Shown: one piece after another, positions 45,668 through 54,885 of the stretch
Layout of the letters: each line of letters starts with the position of its first letter
Position numbering within the stretch: position 1 is the first letter of the stretch
Source: Microvirga arabica
GTDB lineage: Bacteria > Pseudomonadota > Alphaproteobacteria > Rhizobiales > Beijerinckiaceae
DNA length: 63,544 nucleotides
NCBI RefSeq assembly: GCF_016811235.1
Contig: NZ_JAFBID010000030.1
Location: 1 to 63,544, forward strand
Direction: 5' to 3'
Position numbers and translations under genes: made by a program
Notes under the pieces: generated by a model
The model's input: the letters and a program-made list of their open reading frames with translations, nothing else
Told to the model about the DNA's origin: nothing
Database searches by the model: none

Positions 45668-47257
45668 ATGATCCGAAACCGCGTCCTCATCCCCGCCTCG
45701 ATCATCCTTGCAGCCCTATCTACGCCCACCTTGGCTGCTTCCCTACGCTACGCCAACCAAGGCGATCTGAAGTCCCTGGACCCCTATACGCTCAACGAGA
45801 CCACCACGAACGCCCACCTGGGACATGTCTACGAGGGTCTGACGCGGCGCGGGAAGGACCTCGCGGTTAAGCCGGCGCTGGCGGAGCGCTGGGAGATCAG
45901 CGACGACGGCCTGACCTGGCGCTTCTTTCTGCGCAAAGGCGTCAAGTTCCACAATGGCAACGACTTCAATGCGGAAGACGTTATCTTCTCGGCCACTCGG
46001 GTGCGGGCGCAGGGCTCAAACTTTACGACTCGCGTGCCGACCACTGCCGAGTTCGTCAAGGTTGACGACCACACGATTGACGTGAAGCTCAAATCTCCGA
46101 ACCCGATCCTGAATTCCCAGTGGGACACCTGGTACATCATGGACAAGGAATGGGCGGAGGCGAACAACGCCACTGCTCCAACGCCGGCGGCCGCCACCAC
46201 GCCGAGCTTCTCTTCGTTGAATGCGAACGGCACTGGGCCGTTCAGGATCGAAAGTCATCAGGCTGGCATCAAGACGGTTTTCAAGCCGAACCCAGGTTGG
46301 TGGGACAAGCCGGAGCACAATCTCGATGAGATCGTCTTTACGCCCATCGCGAGTGACGCCACCCGCGTCGCCGCTCTCCTGTCGGGCGAGGTTGATGTCA
46401 TCGAACCGGTCCCAGTGCAGGATATCGCTCGGGTCAATTCTTCTCCTAATGCTCAAGTGCTCACAGGGCCGGAGCTCCGGACGATCTTCATCAACATGGA
46501 TTCGGCCCGCGATGAGCTTCTGTTCTCGAACGTAAAGGGCAAAAACCCATTCAAGGACGTGCGAGTTCGGGAGGCCTTCTTCAAGGCGATCGATATCAAT
46601 CTCATCCGCGACCGCGTCATGCGCGGACTGTCGACCCCTTCAGCCCTGATGATCGCGCCGGAGCTATTTGTCCACTCGAAGGACTTCGAGCGTCCGAAAT
46701 ACGACCTCGAAGGTGCCAAGAAGCTCCTGGCTGATGCGGGTTATCCGAATGGCTTCGAAGTCGGCATGGACTGCCCGAACGACCGCTACGTCAACGACGA
46801 GGCGATCTGTCAGGCCGTCGTCAGCATGCTGGCGCGGGCTGGCGTGAAGGTGAACCTGACAGCGCAGCCGAAGGCCCTCTATTTTGGCAAAGCTGGCAAG
46901 TCGGGAGGCTACACCACCTCGGTTTCGCTGCTTGGCTGGACCCCTGGCACCTTCGACAGCCACAATGTCCTCTATGACGTCATGGGCTGCCGCGACGCTC
47001 CCGGATCAAGCAGGGGCGAGACCAATTACGGCGGGTACTGCAACAAGGATCTTGATGCAGTGACCGATCAGATCCTGGTCGAAACGGATCCGGAGAAGCG
47101 CAATCAACTGATCAAGAGGGCCTTCGAGATTGCCACCAAAGACTATGGCCATATCCCGCTGCACCAGCAGGCCCTCGCCTGGGGCGTGTCGAAAAAGGTC
47201 AAGCTCGTCCAGCGCGCCGACAACCAGCTCCTGTTCTACTGGGCGAAGAAGGACTAG
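45668..47257 (+). CDS. ABC transporter substrate-binding protein, peptide/nickel family 5
   Basis: A 529-residue periplasmic protein with a classic signal (IPASIILAALSTPTLA, cut before ASLRYAN). Family 5 (DppA/OppA-like) features include DLKSLDPYTLNETT, LAERWEISDDGLTWRFFLRKG and GWWDKPEHNLDEIVFTPI. ATG 45668 follows GTGGAG. No permease or ATPase genes are adjacent, so it is an orphan that must use components encoded elsewhere or act as a scavenging or sensory protein. Ligands in this family range from peptides to opines, heme or nickel chelates and cannot be chosen here. Confidence 0.92.
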   Translation: MIRNRVLIPASIILAALSTPTLAASLRYANQGDLKSLDPYTLNETTTNAHLGHVYEGLTRRGKDLAVKPALAERWEISDDGLTWRFFLRKGVKFHNGNDFNAEDVIFSATRVRAQGSNFTTRVPTTAEFVKVDDHTIDVKLKSPNPILNSQWDTWYIMDKEWAEANNATAPTPAAATTPSFSSLNANGTGPFRIESHQAGIKTVFKPNPGWWDKPEHNLDEIVFTPIASDATRVAALLSGEVDVIEPVPVQDIARVNSSPNAQVLTGPELRTIFINMDSARDELLFSNVKGKNPFKDVRVREAFFKAIDINLIRDRVMRGLSTPSALMIAPELFVHSKDFERPKYDLEGAKKLLADAGYPNGFEVGMDCPNDRYVNDEAICQAVVSMLARAGVKVNLTAQPKALYFGKAGKSGGYTTSVSLLGWTPGTFDSHNVLYDVMGCRDAPGSSRGETNYGGYCNKDLDAVTDQILVETDPEKRNQLIKRAFEIATKDYGHIPLHQQALAWGVSKKVKLVQRADNQLLFYWAKKD

Positions 47258-47630
47258 GGATCCGCGGATAATCGTATTGTCACCCTATGTCAGCGCGGCG
47301 GGTCGGCACATGCTAGTGCCTTCATGAACACGCAGCCGTCCTTGGCCAATCCTAGGTCTAGGACGGTCCTTTCCGTTGTACGGCTAGCGTATTGCCAAAC
47401 AGGTTTTGAACCGGAGCCATACCTATCAGCTTGAAGGATCTCTGAGTCGGCCGCGAGCGCTCTGGCGCAGACCTGGGATCGGAGCACTGTCTATCTTCAC
47501 GACAACAGTCTGGTACGGGTCACCCAGGGAAGTCTTCTCGCCTTCAAGAATGTCCGAAGATCCCTGCCTGAGCAGGCCTCCCGTTGCAGGCCCTTGATAC
47601 CATCGAAGCTCGGGCTATCCGCGCCTTGCA
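47258..47630. other. Intergenic stretch between convergent genes
   Basis: About 373 bases between the binding-protein gene and a small minus-strand gene. Nothing recognisable beyond a short GGATCCGCGGAT repeat directly after the stop. Confidence 0.4.
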
Positions 47631-48014
47631 CTAGATCCGATGGTCTGGCGACACAGATGGTATCACCGGGCTCTGCTCGACAGTCCTGTCACTCGCCAAA
47701 GGCTGGGCAGGGAGGCTGGTTTGACCAGTTGCAAGGCGTTGCTCCAGAGCAGTAACCTGCCGCGCCAAGTTGTCGATCGCTGCTTTGAGAGCCAGGACGT
47801 CGGCTGCATCCGGGATGGTCGACACCGTAGCTGCCGTCCGGGGATCAGCCGGCTCGATCCGACTTTGAATGGGTTCATCAATGAAGGAAGGCTCGTGCCT
47901 TCTCTTGCGGGGTGACACAACGCGACGAAACGCCTGCCAGATTAGCCAGAGCACACACGCGGCCAAGAAGAGGCTGAGCAACGCCGCCGGCAGACTATCG
48001 AACATGGTTGTCAT
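47631..48014 (-). CDS. Small single-span membrane protein, unknown
   Basis: A protein of about 127 residues starting MTTMFDSLPAALLS. One membrane helix (LLSLFLAACVLWLIWQAF) is followed by a basic RKRRHEP stretch and a cytoplasmic tail with a short coiled coil (VLALKAAIDNLARQVTALEQ). Family not recognised. It resembles small envelope or phage-shock-like proteins only in layout. An upstream in-frame ATG at 48056 is possible. Confidence 0.6.
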   Translation of the reverse strand: MTTMFDSLPAALLSLFLAACVLWLIWQAFRRVVSPRKRRHEPSFIDEPIQSRIEPADPRTAATVSTIPDAADVLALKAAIDNLARQVTALEQRLATGQTSLPAQPLASDRTVEQSPVIPSVSPDHRI

Positions 48015-48161
48015 CCCTGTATGTACTGCTGGAGGTATCAGGTAATGCCATAGCAAATCTCATCGTTCTGGCAACTAGGCCATCGGGCCTGTCACAACAG
48101 AGTGGGAGCGTATGCCGAATATTCTATGTATCGTTCCTTAGCCAAAGATAGGTAAACGCTC

Positions 48162-49553
48162 ATGTTCTCCTCTCCCCTGCTGCTCGGAGCGATTGCCATT
48201 GAAGGCTATGCCGTTCTTGCGGTGGAACTCCTTGCCATCCGCCAGCTCACCCCTTACGTGGGCAACGCGACCGACACCATCGCCATCGTCATTGCGGCGG
48301 TTCTGCTGCCGCTTGCCTTTGGCTACGAGGCGGGCGGGCGGGCGAGCTTTGCGCCCGGCGATGAGTCCGGCGTGCGCCGGCAGCTCACACGAAACCTGCT
48401 GATCGCCGCCCTGATCCTCAGCTTCGGGCTGGCCCATCCATTCCTGGCCGCCTTCTTTCAGATCCTCGACACCCTCGGTCTCACGCACCGTCTACTCCAG
48501 GCCGCCATTCACACCTCGCTGTTCCTGGTCTATCCGGTCTACCTCTTGGGCCAGACCATACCATTGGTCGCCTATTGCTCCACCGGAGCCAACCTGCCCC
48601 GATCCACGGGTCTGATGCTCTTCCTGTCTACCCTAGGCTCGTTTCTGGGTTCAGTGGTCTCAACGCTTGTGTTCATGACCTTTTTTGGCGTCCATATCAC
48701 GGTGGCGCTGACGCTCGGGGTTCTGGTAGCGCTCGCCACCCTCATCGGCTGGCAGATGGAGGGTCGCAACAAGCTGGCTCTCACAGCCGGTGCGCTTGGG
48801 CTCTACATCATTGCCATCAACAGCCCCGCCGCGGTCAGGGCTTATGGCATCGTCAGCAACAATCTCTACAGCGAGGTGAGAATCGTCACCAATCCGGCCG
48901 AGAACAGCCGCCTCCTGGTCATCAACAACAGCCCTTCCTCGAAGATTGCGGCCCATCCCGAGCATCGCTTCGCCTACCTGAAGTTCATCGAGAAGGAGGT
49001 TCTCAGGCGGCTCGCCGTGGATCAGCCCCATCGCATTCTGGTGATCGGAGCCGGAGGGTTCACCATCGGTCTGGAGGACCGCTTCCATGCCTACACCTAT
49101 GTCGACATCGATTCTGCCCTGCGAGAGGTGAGCGAAGAGCACTTCTTGCGCCAGCCACTATCCCCGAACAAGACCTTCGTGCCGGAATCCGCCCGGGCGT
49201 TCCTGCGCCGCAACACCCAGACCTATGATGTCGTCGTGCTGGATGCCTTCACCAACCGGATCAGCCTGCCGCCGGACCTGATCACCCGCGAGGCGTTTGG
49301 GGCCGTCAGGCAAGCCGTGGCGCCCAGTGGCCAAGTGATCATGAACATCATCACTTCGCCAAGCTTTGCCGATCGGTTCAGCCGCAGCATCGACGCCACA
49401 ATCCGCAGCGTATTCCCCTTCGTCAGCCGTCAAGTTCTGCCCGAGACGAGGACGGGTAGTGTCGCGAGCGTGCTCTATCTTACGGGTCGAACTGGGGGCG
49501 AGCCACACGACATTTACACAGACGACCGGAACCGCTCCTTTTTGGACTATTAG
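48162..49553 (+). CDS. Spermidine-synthase-like methyltransferase fused to a membrane domain
   Basis: A 463-residue protein. Residues 1-220 carry about seven transmembrane segments (AIEGYAVLAVELLAIRQLTP, ending LALTAGALGLYIIAIN). Residues 235-460 form a SpeE-like Rossmann domain with the nucleotide-binding motif ILVIGAGGFTIGLE (292-305), the acidic strand end YVDIDS and YDVVVLDAFTNRI. Soluble spermidine synthases lack the membrane part. This fused type is widespread but poorly characterised, and the true reaction could be polyamine synthesis or another aminopropyl or methyl transfer at the membrane. Intact and isolated; an IS6 element follows 22 bases later. Confidence 0.87.
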   Translation: MFSSPLLLGAIAIEGYAVLAVELLAIRQLTPYVGNATDTIAIVIAAVLLPLAFGYEAGGRASFAPGDESGVRRQLTRNLLIAALILSFGLAHPFLAAFFQILDTLGLTHRLLQAAIHTSLFLVYPVYLLGQTIPLVAYCSTGANLPRSTGLMLFLSTLGSFLGSVVSTLVFMTFFGVHITVALTLGVLVALATLIGWQMEGRNKLALTAGALGLYIIAINSPAAVRAYGIVSNNLYSEVRIVTNPAENSRLLVINNSPSSKIAAHPEHRFAYLKFIEKEVLRRLAVDQPHRILVIGAGGFTIGLEDRFHAYTYVDIDSALREVSEEHFLRQPLSPNKTFVPESARAFLRRNTQTYDVVVLDAFTNRISLPPDLITREAFGAVRQAVAPSGQVIMNIITSPSFADRFSRSIDATIRSVFPFVSRQVLPETRTGSVASVLYLTGRTGGEPHDIYTDDRNRSFLDY

Positions 49554-49575
49554 CTCTCACGATCACCTCGGCCAT

Positions 49576-50381
49576 GGGTGTGTCACGTAAACGTGCGGGG
49601 ACCGCAGCAAGCCCTGCTTCACCGGCTTCAGGCGAGAACGCCTGCCGCGGCTTCCCACGCTGCCAGGGCTTGGAGGCGGTGAAGGTGGGTAGCAAGGGCA
49701 GACCGATGGGAGCGGAGCGGGACGAAGAGATTGCGCATGGCCGAGAAGACAGAGGTGAACCGCTGTAGGCCTCCTGCTGATCGGAAGCCCTGCATCATGC
49801 GCTCCCGCTTTCGCAGCGGGAGATGCGAGTTCTCGGCCCTGTTATTCAGCCCCTTATGCGAGCGATGCTCAACCGCCGGTATGATTTGGCGCCGGGCGGC
49901 CGCATAGGAGCCGAGCTTATCCGTGATCATCCGTTGCGGTGGGCGGCCATGCCTCTTCAACAGACGCTTCAGCAAGCGTTTGGCCGCCTTGGTGTCGCGC
50001 CGCGTCTGGACGATCTCATCGAGCACATAGCCATCCTGATCAACCGCCCGTCACAACCAGTGTTTCTGGCCAAAGATCGTGACCACGACTTCGTCGAGAT
50101 GCCAAATATCGCGACAGTTTGGTCTCTTGCGCCTGAGGCGGTGAGCATAGTCTGGCTCAAACTTCAAAGCCCAGCGGCAGACCGTCTCGTAGGAGACGAG
50201 AATACCGCGCTTGAGCAGCATCTCCTCGACCAGCTGCAGGCTCAGCGGAAACCGGAAGTACAACCACACAGCATGGGCGATGATCTCGGGTGGAAAGCGG
50301 TGACGTTTGTAGCTGACGGACTTGATCATGCCAGCCCATCTACACGCCTATCGCTCATACTCAGGTTAATGTGACATCACC
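49576..50381 (-). mobile_element. IS6-family element with damaged transposase
   Basis: About 806 bp. The ends are imperfect inverted repeats: GGGTGTGTCACGTAAAC at the left and, as reverse complement, GGTGATGTCACATTAAC at the right. The transposase is interrupted by one in-frame TGA. The element belongs to a different subgroup from the other two IS6 copies. The right end abuts a truncated AraC gene. Confidence 0.75.
49628..50329 (-). pseudogene. IS6-family transposase with an in-frame TGA
   Basis: A single frame of 234 codons, interrupted by TGA at 50051-50053 between GQKHWL and RAVDQDGYVLDE, where relatives have Trp (TGG). The three catalytic residues are all present: Asp in WHLDEVVV, Asp in ITDKLGSY and Glu in NRAENSH. 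The stop lies between the first and second, so no active enzyme is expected. Confidence 0.88.
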
Positions 50382-50498
50382 TCCGATATTGCATTCGGCT
50401 ATGGCTTTAACGATTTCTCCTGGTTTTATCGCTGCTACCGGGAGAGATGGAGCAAAATTCCGGGGGACACCCGAGCACGCACGGCGAGAGAAAACTGA
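50382..50498 (+). pseudogene. C-terminal fragment of an AraC-family regulator
   Basis: Immediately after the IS6 end the + strand reads SDIAFGYGFNDFSWFYRCY and then RERWSKIPGDTRA before TGA 50496-50498. This is the second helix-turn-helix of an AraC regulator. The rest of the gene is missing on the other side of the IS, so deletion accompanied the insertion. Confidence 0.85.
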
Positions 50499-50579
50499 GA
50501 TCACCCGAAATTTTCGTGCATAGGCCGCCGTGAGCATAACGCCGCGCCGTTTTCCGCAACCGTGTTTAGATGCATCCAT

Positions 50580-50930
50580 TTAATGCAGGTGAAACTGCAT
50601 CACCTGAGCTGAAACGACGAGATCGACCGCTGCTCTAAGTTCATCCTCATCGAACTCGAAGTAGTCACCGCTGTCGAGAACCGCATCACTCTCATGAGAA
50701 TAGATCTCTATGCGGAAGCGTGGTGCCTGAGGCGGGACTTCGCCCAGCAAGGCTTCCGTCATGCGGATCTCGAGAGTGCCAAAACGCGCAACAATTTGTG
50801 TCCGCAGCCCATTGGGCTGATCGAGCGTACAGACAAGACGGACATATGCTCGGATGATCTCTTCTTCAATCCGGTTGTGGCAGATCGCTGCCAGCCGCGC
50901 TCCGGCCGTTCGGTCGATTGTTTGAGTCAT
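50580..50930 (-). CDS. Hypothetical protein
   Basis: A 116-residue soluble protein from ATG 50930 (MTQTIDRTAGARLAA), with GAGAG upstream. It has no recognised family. The C-terminal half is acidic (DSGDYFEFDEDELRAAVD). It follows the YcbK-like pseudogene on the same strand by 36 bases and may be in one transcript with it. Confidence 0.6.
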   Translation of the reverse strand: MTQTIDRTAGARLAAICHNRIEEEIIRAYVRLVCTLDQPNGLRTQIVARFGTLEIRMTEALLGEVPPQAPRFRIEIYSHESDAVLDSGDYFEFDEDELRAAVDLVVSAQVMQFHLH

Positions 50931-50966
50931 TGTTTTCTCACTCTCTCGGTATCCTGTCAGCATGTT

Positions 50967-51668
50967 CTAGCGCTGGGCGATCTGCCGCGGCTCGGTATGG
51001 TCGATGTGGATCACGCCGTTGTTGCCATAGCTGCTGACGCCAGCGACCTCGGGGTATGAGCGCAGGTATGCGACAACGGCCTGCCGGTTTCCCTTGACCT
51101 TAAAGTCCACGGCCTGACAGGCGCCATGCAGCTCGTGGCGCACGCTGCCGCGGCTGTGATTGTCTGTGTGCAGCTCGGTCGTGGACACCAGCTTCACCGC
51201 GCCAAAGCGCGCCTCTACCTTTTTCAGCACGGAGCGCAGGCCAGCGGGCAGGCAGTCGGTTGGCGCTGCGGGTACTCCAGCAGACGCCACTTGAGCAACA
51301 GGAGCAGATTCCGACACCAGTTTAGCCGGGGCGGCTGTGCTCGCCGCCTGCTCTGTGCTTGGGAGCGGCGGCGGATCCACCCAGACGCGGCGAGGGCTGG
51401 AGGCATTCGCCGCAACAGCATTTGGCTTGATGAACTTGCCTGGTTTGACCTAGGACGCCGCTGAAGCCTGCACGGTCTCCCGCTCCGCGTGGGCGGGAGC
51501 GGCCTGAAGGAGCAAGGCTCCTCCGCTCACCGCCGTGCCCAACAACAAGGCACTGAGAACACGAGCCGCGGTCTCGACCCTATCCGGCGGCTCCGCAGGC
51601 CTGAAATAGCTTGCAGGTCGAGGCTTGCGGTTGCACGTGGTGAAGATCCGGTTAATGGCATCAGTCAC
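50967..51668 (-). pseudogene. YcbK-like (DUF882/M15A) exported peptidase gene with an amber codon
   Basis: The frame starts at GTG 51668 and has a signal sequence (RVLSALLLGTAVSGGALLLQ, then AAPAHAE). It then meets TAG at 51450-51452 directly after ASAAS. The same frame continues VKPGKFIKPNAVAANASSP, a Pro/Ala linker, and a C-terminal M15A-like domain with HSRGSVRHELHGACQAVDFK and GVIHIDHTEPR, holding the His and Asp metal ligands. Such proteins trim peptidoglycan or act on the envelope. The stop separates the signal from the enzyme. The start overlaps the stop of the upstream small exported protein. Confidence 0.8.
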
Positions 51669-51933
51669 ATTCGTGCACGATGCGGGACACGACCTTGCCC
51701 TGTGACGCGCGATGCTTCTGCACTTCGAGGTAGCAGTTCTCGGCCAGTTCGAGGCCCTGTACATCTTGCAGGCTCTCCTCGCCATCATGGTTCTCCACGG
51801 CAGCCATCTGCATCGATGCCTCAGCTTTGGCGCCCGTCTGAGGCGCTGCAAAAGCTGCATGGCTGATCACGAGGGTGGCTCCGATGAAGAAAACAGCGAA
51901 GCCTCTCAGGAAAGGAGCGGGGATGCGGATCAT
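51661..51933 (-). CDS. Small exported protein, unknown
   Basis: A 90-residue protein with signal peptide FLRGFAVFFIGATLVISHAA (cut near AFA-APQ). The mature part of about 60 residues is hydrophilic, with two Cys (ENCYLEVQ and the final HECD) that could form a disulfide. Family not recognised. It overlaps the following YcbK-like frame by 8 bases. Confidence 0.65.
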   Translation of the reverse strand: MIRIPAPFLRGFAVFFIGATLVISHAAFAAPQTGAKAEASMQMAAVENHDGEESLQDVQGLELAENCYLEVQKHRASQGKVVSRIVHECD

Positions 51934-52076
51934 GGCAGGCTCTCAGGAACGTGGGGGCGAAGGCCTGCCGTGGTGAGCAGGTTAAACATCATTAACGTGC
52001 AATAGAATGCCGCGCAACTATACTAACGGGCTATTCAGTGGTACGTTAAAGAACATCTTTGCACTAGGAGTTTGCC

Positions 52077-52547
52077 TTGGCCAAACCGCAGCCGCTCGTG
52101 CCCGACACCGTTGAAGACAGCCTCAAGCTCGACCGGCAGCTTTGTTTTGCAGCCTATTCCGTGTCGCAGGCGTTCAACCGCGTGTACAAGCCGGGGCTGG
52201 ACCAAATCGGCCTCACCTACCCGCAGTACCTTGTGCTCTTGGTGCTGTGGGAGCAGGACGACCAGATGATGAAGCACATCGGCGAGCGGCTTCATCTCGA
52301 CTCGGGCACGTTGACCCCGCTGCTCAAGCGGCTGGAAGTTGCTGGCATTGTGCGCCGCCAGCGGGATCCGCAGGATGAGCGTCAGGTGAGGATTATCCTG
52401 ACGCCTAAGGGCCACAGCCTCAGGGAGCAGGCCGCCAAGGCCCGGCACAACGTGGTCTGCGCCAGTGGCCGCTCCGCGCAGGAGATTCAGGCGCTCAGGG
52501 ATGAGCTCATCCGCCTGCGCGACAGCCTCAACAGCTTTCTGGAGTAG
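52077..52547 (+). CDS. OhrR-like MarR-family peroxide sensor
   Basis: A 156-residue regulator starting at TTG 52077 behind AGGAG. It contains the OhrR hallmark LDRQLCFAAYSVSQAFNRVY with the reactive Cys23, then the winged-helix part (KHIGERLHLDSGTLTPLLKR, RDPQDERQVRIILTPKG). In OhrR, organic hydroperoxides oxidise this cysteine and release repression of ohr. No ohr gene lies in the window, so the target is distant, or the gene regulates something else nearby. Confidence 0.9.
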   Translation: MAKPQPLVPDTVEDSLKLDRQLCFAAYSVSQAFNRVYKPGLDQIGLTYPQYLVLLVLWEQDDQMMKHIGERLHLDSGTLTPLLKRLEVAGIVRRQRDPQDERQVRIILTPKGHSLREQAAKARHNVVCASGRSAQEIQALRDELIRLRDSLNSFLE

Positions 52548-52894
52548 ACTATCCAGCCCCAACAGCCCCCTGAGGGTACAAGGCGACAGAATGGGAACAG
52601 GCGCCTCTGGCCACCCCTGCTTTCCTGATGGACGAGCCCACGATCTATACAGGCCCAAGTTCGTGAAACGAAGCAGAGCCTCATTGCACCTTTTGCACTC
52701 AGACTGCGCTGGTCATCTGCGACAGGTTGGCCTTGAACGAATGATCCATATACAATTGCGCGCCACTCATTTACACACAATAGAAAGGTGAGGAAACCAG
52801 GTCTGGAGGCGCGTAGGCGCACAAGCGTTAAACCCCAAGCCTCTCCGCCGGAACAGGTTCTCGCCCTGCAAACCTGAGATTTCTGGAGTGGACT
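52548..52894. other. Intergenic stretch, nothing recognised
   Basis: About 347 bases between ohrR-like and the DUF6894 gene. No coding or regulatory structure identified except a TCTGGAGTGG ribosome site at its right end. Confidence 0.4.
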
Positions 52895-53203
52895 ATGCAA
52901 CGCTTTTACTTCGACTTGGCCGACGGGAGTGACGTCTCGCGCGATGAGGAGGGCACAACCTTCAATGATCTCGAACAGGCCAAGAATGCCGCTGCCATAA
53001 GCCTGCTTGAGATCATGAGATCTCGAAAGTTGAACGGTGATGCGTCCGAGTTAGGGTTCCTGGTCCGGGATGCCTCTGACATGGCTGCCTTTGCGGTGAG
53101 GCTGTCACTCCAAGTTACCAACAAGGATGCGGTCCTCGGTTCCGCTCCCGTGGAGCATGCTGTGCCAAGCCTTTGCCTTGAGCCCGGCCTACATTCGCAC
53201 TGA
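52895..53203 (+). CDS. DUF6894-family small protein
   Basis: A 102-residue protein beginning MQRFYFDLADGSDVSRDEEG, the usual opening of this small family (F-D-x-x-D-G, then D-x-x-G). A central helix follows (LEQAKNAAAISLLEIM). ATG 52895 has GGAG upstream. Common and often multicopy in Methylobacteriaceae and Rhizobiales, with no known function. The C-terminus is longer than usual. Confidence 0.8.
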   Translation: MQRFYFDLADGSDVSRDEEGTTFNDLEQAKNAAAISLLEIMRSRKLNGDASELGFLVRDASDMAAFAVRLSLQVTNKDAVLGSAPVEHAVPSLCLEPGLHSH

Positions 53204-53340
53204 CACCTTAACCCTCCTTAGATTTGGTCAGTGGAAGAACTCCTTGGGATGGGGAGCACCATCACCGGCACCATCAGGTTAACGCGACGGTGACTGGATG
53301 TGGGCATAAGCGAGGGTATGAAACCGACCTGCCCTTCGCG

Positions 53341-54154
53341 GGGAATGTTGCATTAACCTTGGCGGTATAGGGAGGGGCGGCTATGTGAGGAGCCGTCCTG
53401 TTGTCTCTGTTCAAGCGCCGTCGCTTTCCGGTCACGATCATCCTTCTATGCGTGCGCTGGTACTGCAAGTACGGCATCAGCTACCGCGATCTCGCCGAAA
53501 TGATGCAGGAGCGTGGTGTCGCCGTTGATCCATCCACGATCTTCCGTTGGGTTCAGCGCTATGCGCCAGAGATCGAGAAGCGAATCCGGCTCTACCAGGG
53601 ACCTCGCTCAGGCTCCTGGAGAGTGGACGAGACCTACGTGTGTGTAGCAGGCAAGTGGAAATACTTGTTTCGCGCAGTCGACAAGCACGGTCGGTTAATT
53701 GCCTTCATGCTGTCCGATCGCCGGAATACCAACGCCGCCTATCGTTTCCTGCGTAAAGCCATAAGGGCAATGAGCCACTATCCACCGTCCTCCATCACGA
53801 CGGATAAGCTGGCGTCGTATCCCAGGGCAATCCTGCGCCTGCAGAGCGAAGGTTTGTTGTCGAAGGATGTCAAGCAACGCACCTCGAAATATCTGAATAA
53901 CATCATTGAGGCGGATCATGGCGCGCTCAAGCGCGTGATCTGTCCGACCCGCGGCTTTCAAACGATGAAAACCGCCGTTGCGACCCTAACGGGTTTTGAG
54001 ATCATGCGCATGATCCGCCGCGGTCATTGCATCGGACGGGGGGCGTCGAGCCACAGGCGAAATCCGTCTCGTCAATCGGCTCTTCGGTCTTGCGGCCCAA
54101 GCGGCCCGTTAAACTGGGTCCGTTATGCCCTTTTCAAGTTACTGCAACGGTGCC
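53341..54154 (+). mobile_element. IS6-family element, degraded copy
   Basis: About 814 bp. Right end, as reverse complement, GGCACCGTTGCAGTAAC (54154), as in the copy at 29.9 kb. The left end is diverged, GGGAATGTTGCATTAAC (53341). No target duplication is seen (CCTTCGCG and CGGGGAGT). The transposase has a frameshift near its end. Confidence 0.8.
53401..54112 (+). pseudogene. IS6-family transposase frameshifted at a G6 run
   Basis: TTG 53401 starts MSLFKRRRFPVTIILL, closely related to the transposase at 30009. The catalytic residues are intact (WRVDETYV, SITTDKLASY, NNIIEADHG). At G6 54038-54043 the frame shifts. Removing one G restores EIRLVNRLFGLAA and a stop at 54110-54112. As it stands the protein has a foreign C-terminus running to 54180. 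Activity might survive because the catalytic core precedes the shift. Confidence 0.85.
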
Positions 54155-54334
54155 CGGGGAGTGCCATTTCCCGACCTTAGGTGCCTTCGAGCCTAGGGCG
54201 CACACCTACCATCGCCTGACTTCCCCCCATGACTCACGGCCGATGCGCCAGCGAACCGGATTGGCCTGTTGCCTAATCCTTTGGATCAGCTCCGGGCATG
54301 GCTGACGGTCAAGACGGCAACCCTCCGGCCTATG

Positions 54335-54748
54335 TCAGTTGTTCGTGTTGATCACCTGCCGCTCATCCGCTTGGGGCGCGGTCATCTGTCGAATGGCGTT
54401 GATGATGGTGTCAGGCCGATAGGGCTTGGCAAAAAACGCCACCCTGTCCGATAGGTCGTCAGGATTAGGTCGGGCGCGCCCCGAGGTGACGACCACCCCA
54501 ACCCCTGACCAGCGCTCCTGGACCACCCGGGTCAGCTCCAAGCCGTTCATCGAGCCCGCCGGCATTTCGATGTCCGTGACCACCGCCTGGATATCGGGTC
54601 GCGCCTGGAGGACGGCCAAAGCTTCATCAGCATGGGCAGCTTCGAAGACTTTGAATCCAGCTTCATCCAGGAAGTCGGTCATGAACATACGTACAAGGGT
54701 CTCGTCCTCCACAACGAGGACGACTCTGCGGAGATCAGCATCAGGCAT
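54335..54748 (-). CDS. Single-domain response regulator
   Basis: A receiver-only protein of about 137 residues starting MPDADLRRVVLVVEDETLV. Acid pocket EDE, acceptor Asp in AVVTDIEMPAGSMNG, the Ser of VTSGRAR and Lys in FFAKPYRPD are all present. The MPAGSMNG and FAKPY type matches receivers that work with HWE/hybrid kinases in alphaproteobacteria. No kinase is adjacent. An in-frame extension to 54856 lacks homology. Confidence 0.87.
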   Translation of the reverse strand: MPDADLRRVVLVVEDETLVRMFMTDFLDEAGFKVFEAAHADEALAVLQARPDIQAVVTDIEMPAGSMNGLELTRVVQERWSGVGVVVTSGRARPNPDDLSDRVAFFAKPYRPDTIINAIRQMTAPQADERQVINTNN

Positions 54749-54885
54749 TGGCAAACAATCAATGAAACACTCAACGAACTCTTGGTGGGAGGTAATGCAG
54801 CTTTGTTTCTGCCACCAGTGACCAGCCGCCGCAGTCGTCATGTGCGCGGCCAGCACTTGGCCACGCTGGCGTTTTGCAAGTGGAG

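Noticed and set aside
3956..51452. Amber recoding (TAG read as an amino acid) to explain in-frame TAG codons in the HWE kinase, WGR and YcbK-like genes
   Set aside because: TAG is used as an ordinary stop in tightly packed genes here (RsbQ-like gene, FixJ-type regulator, LysR gene), and TAA and TGA also occur among the nonsense codons. Simple decay is more likely.
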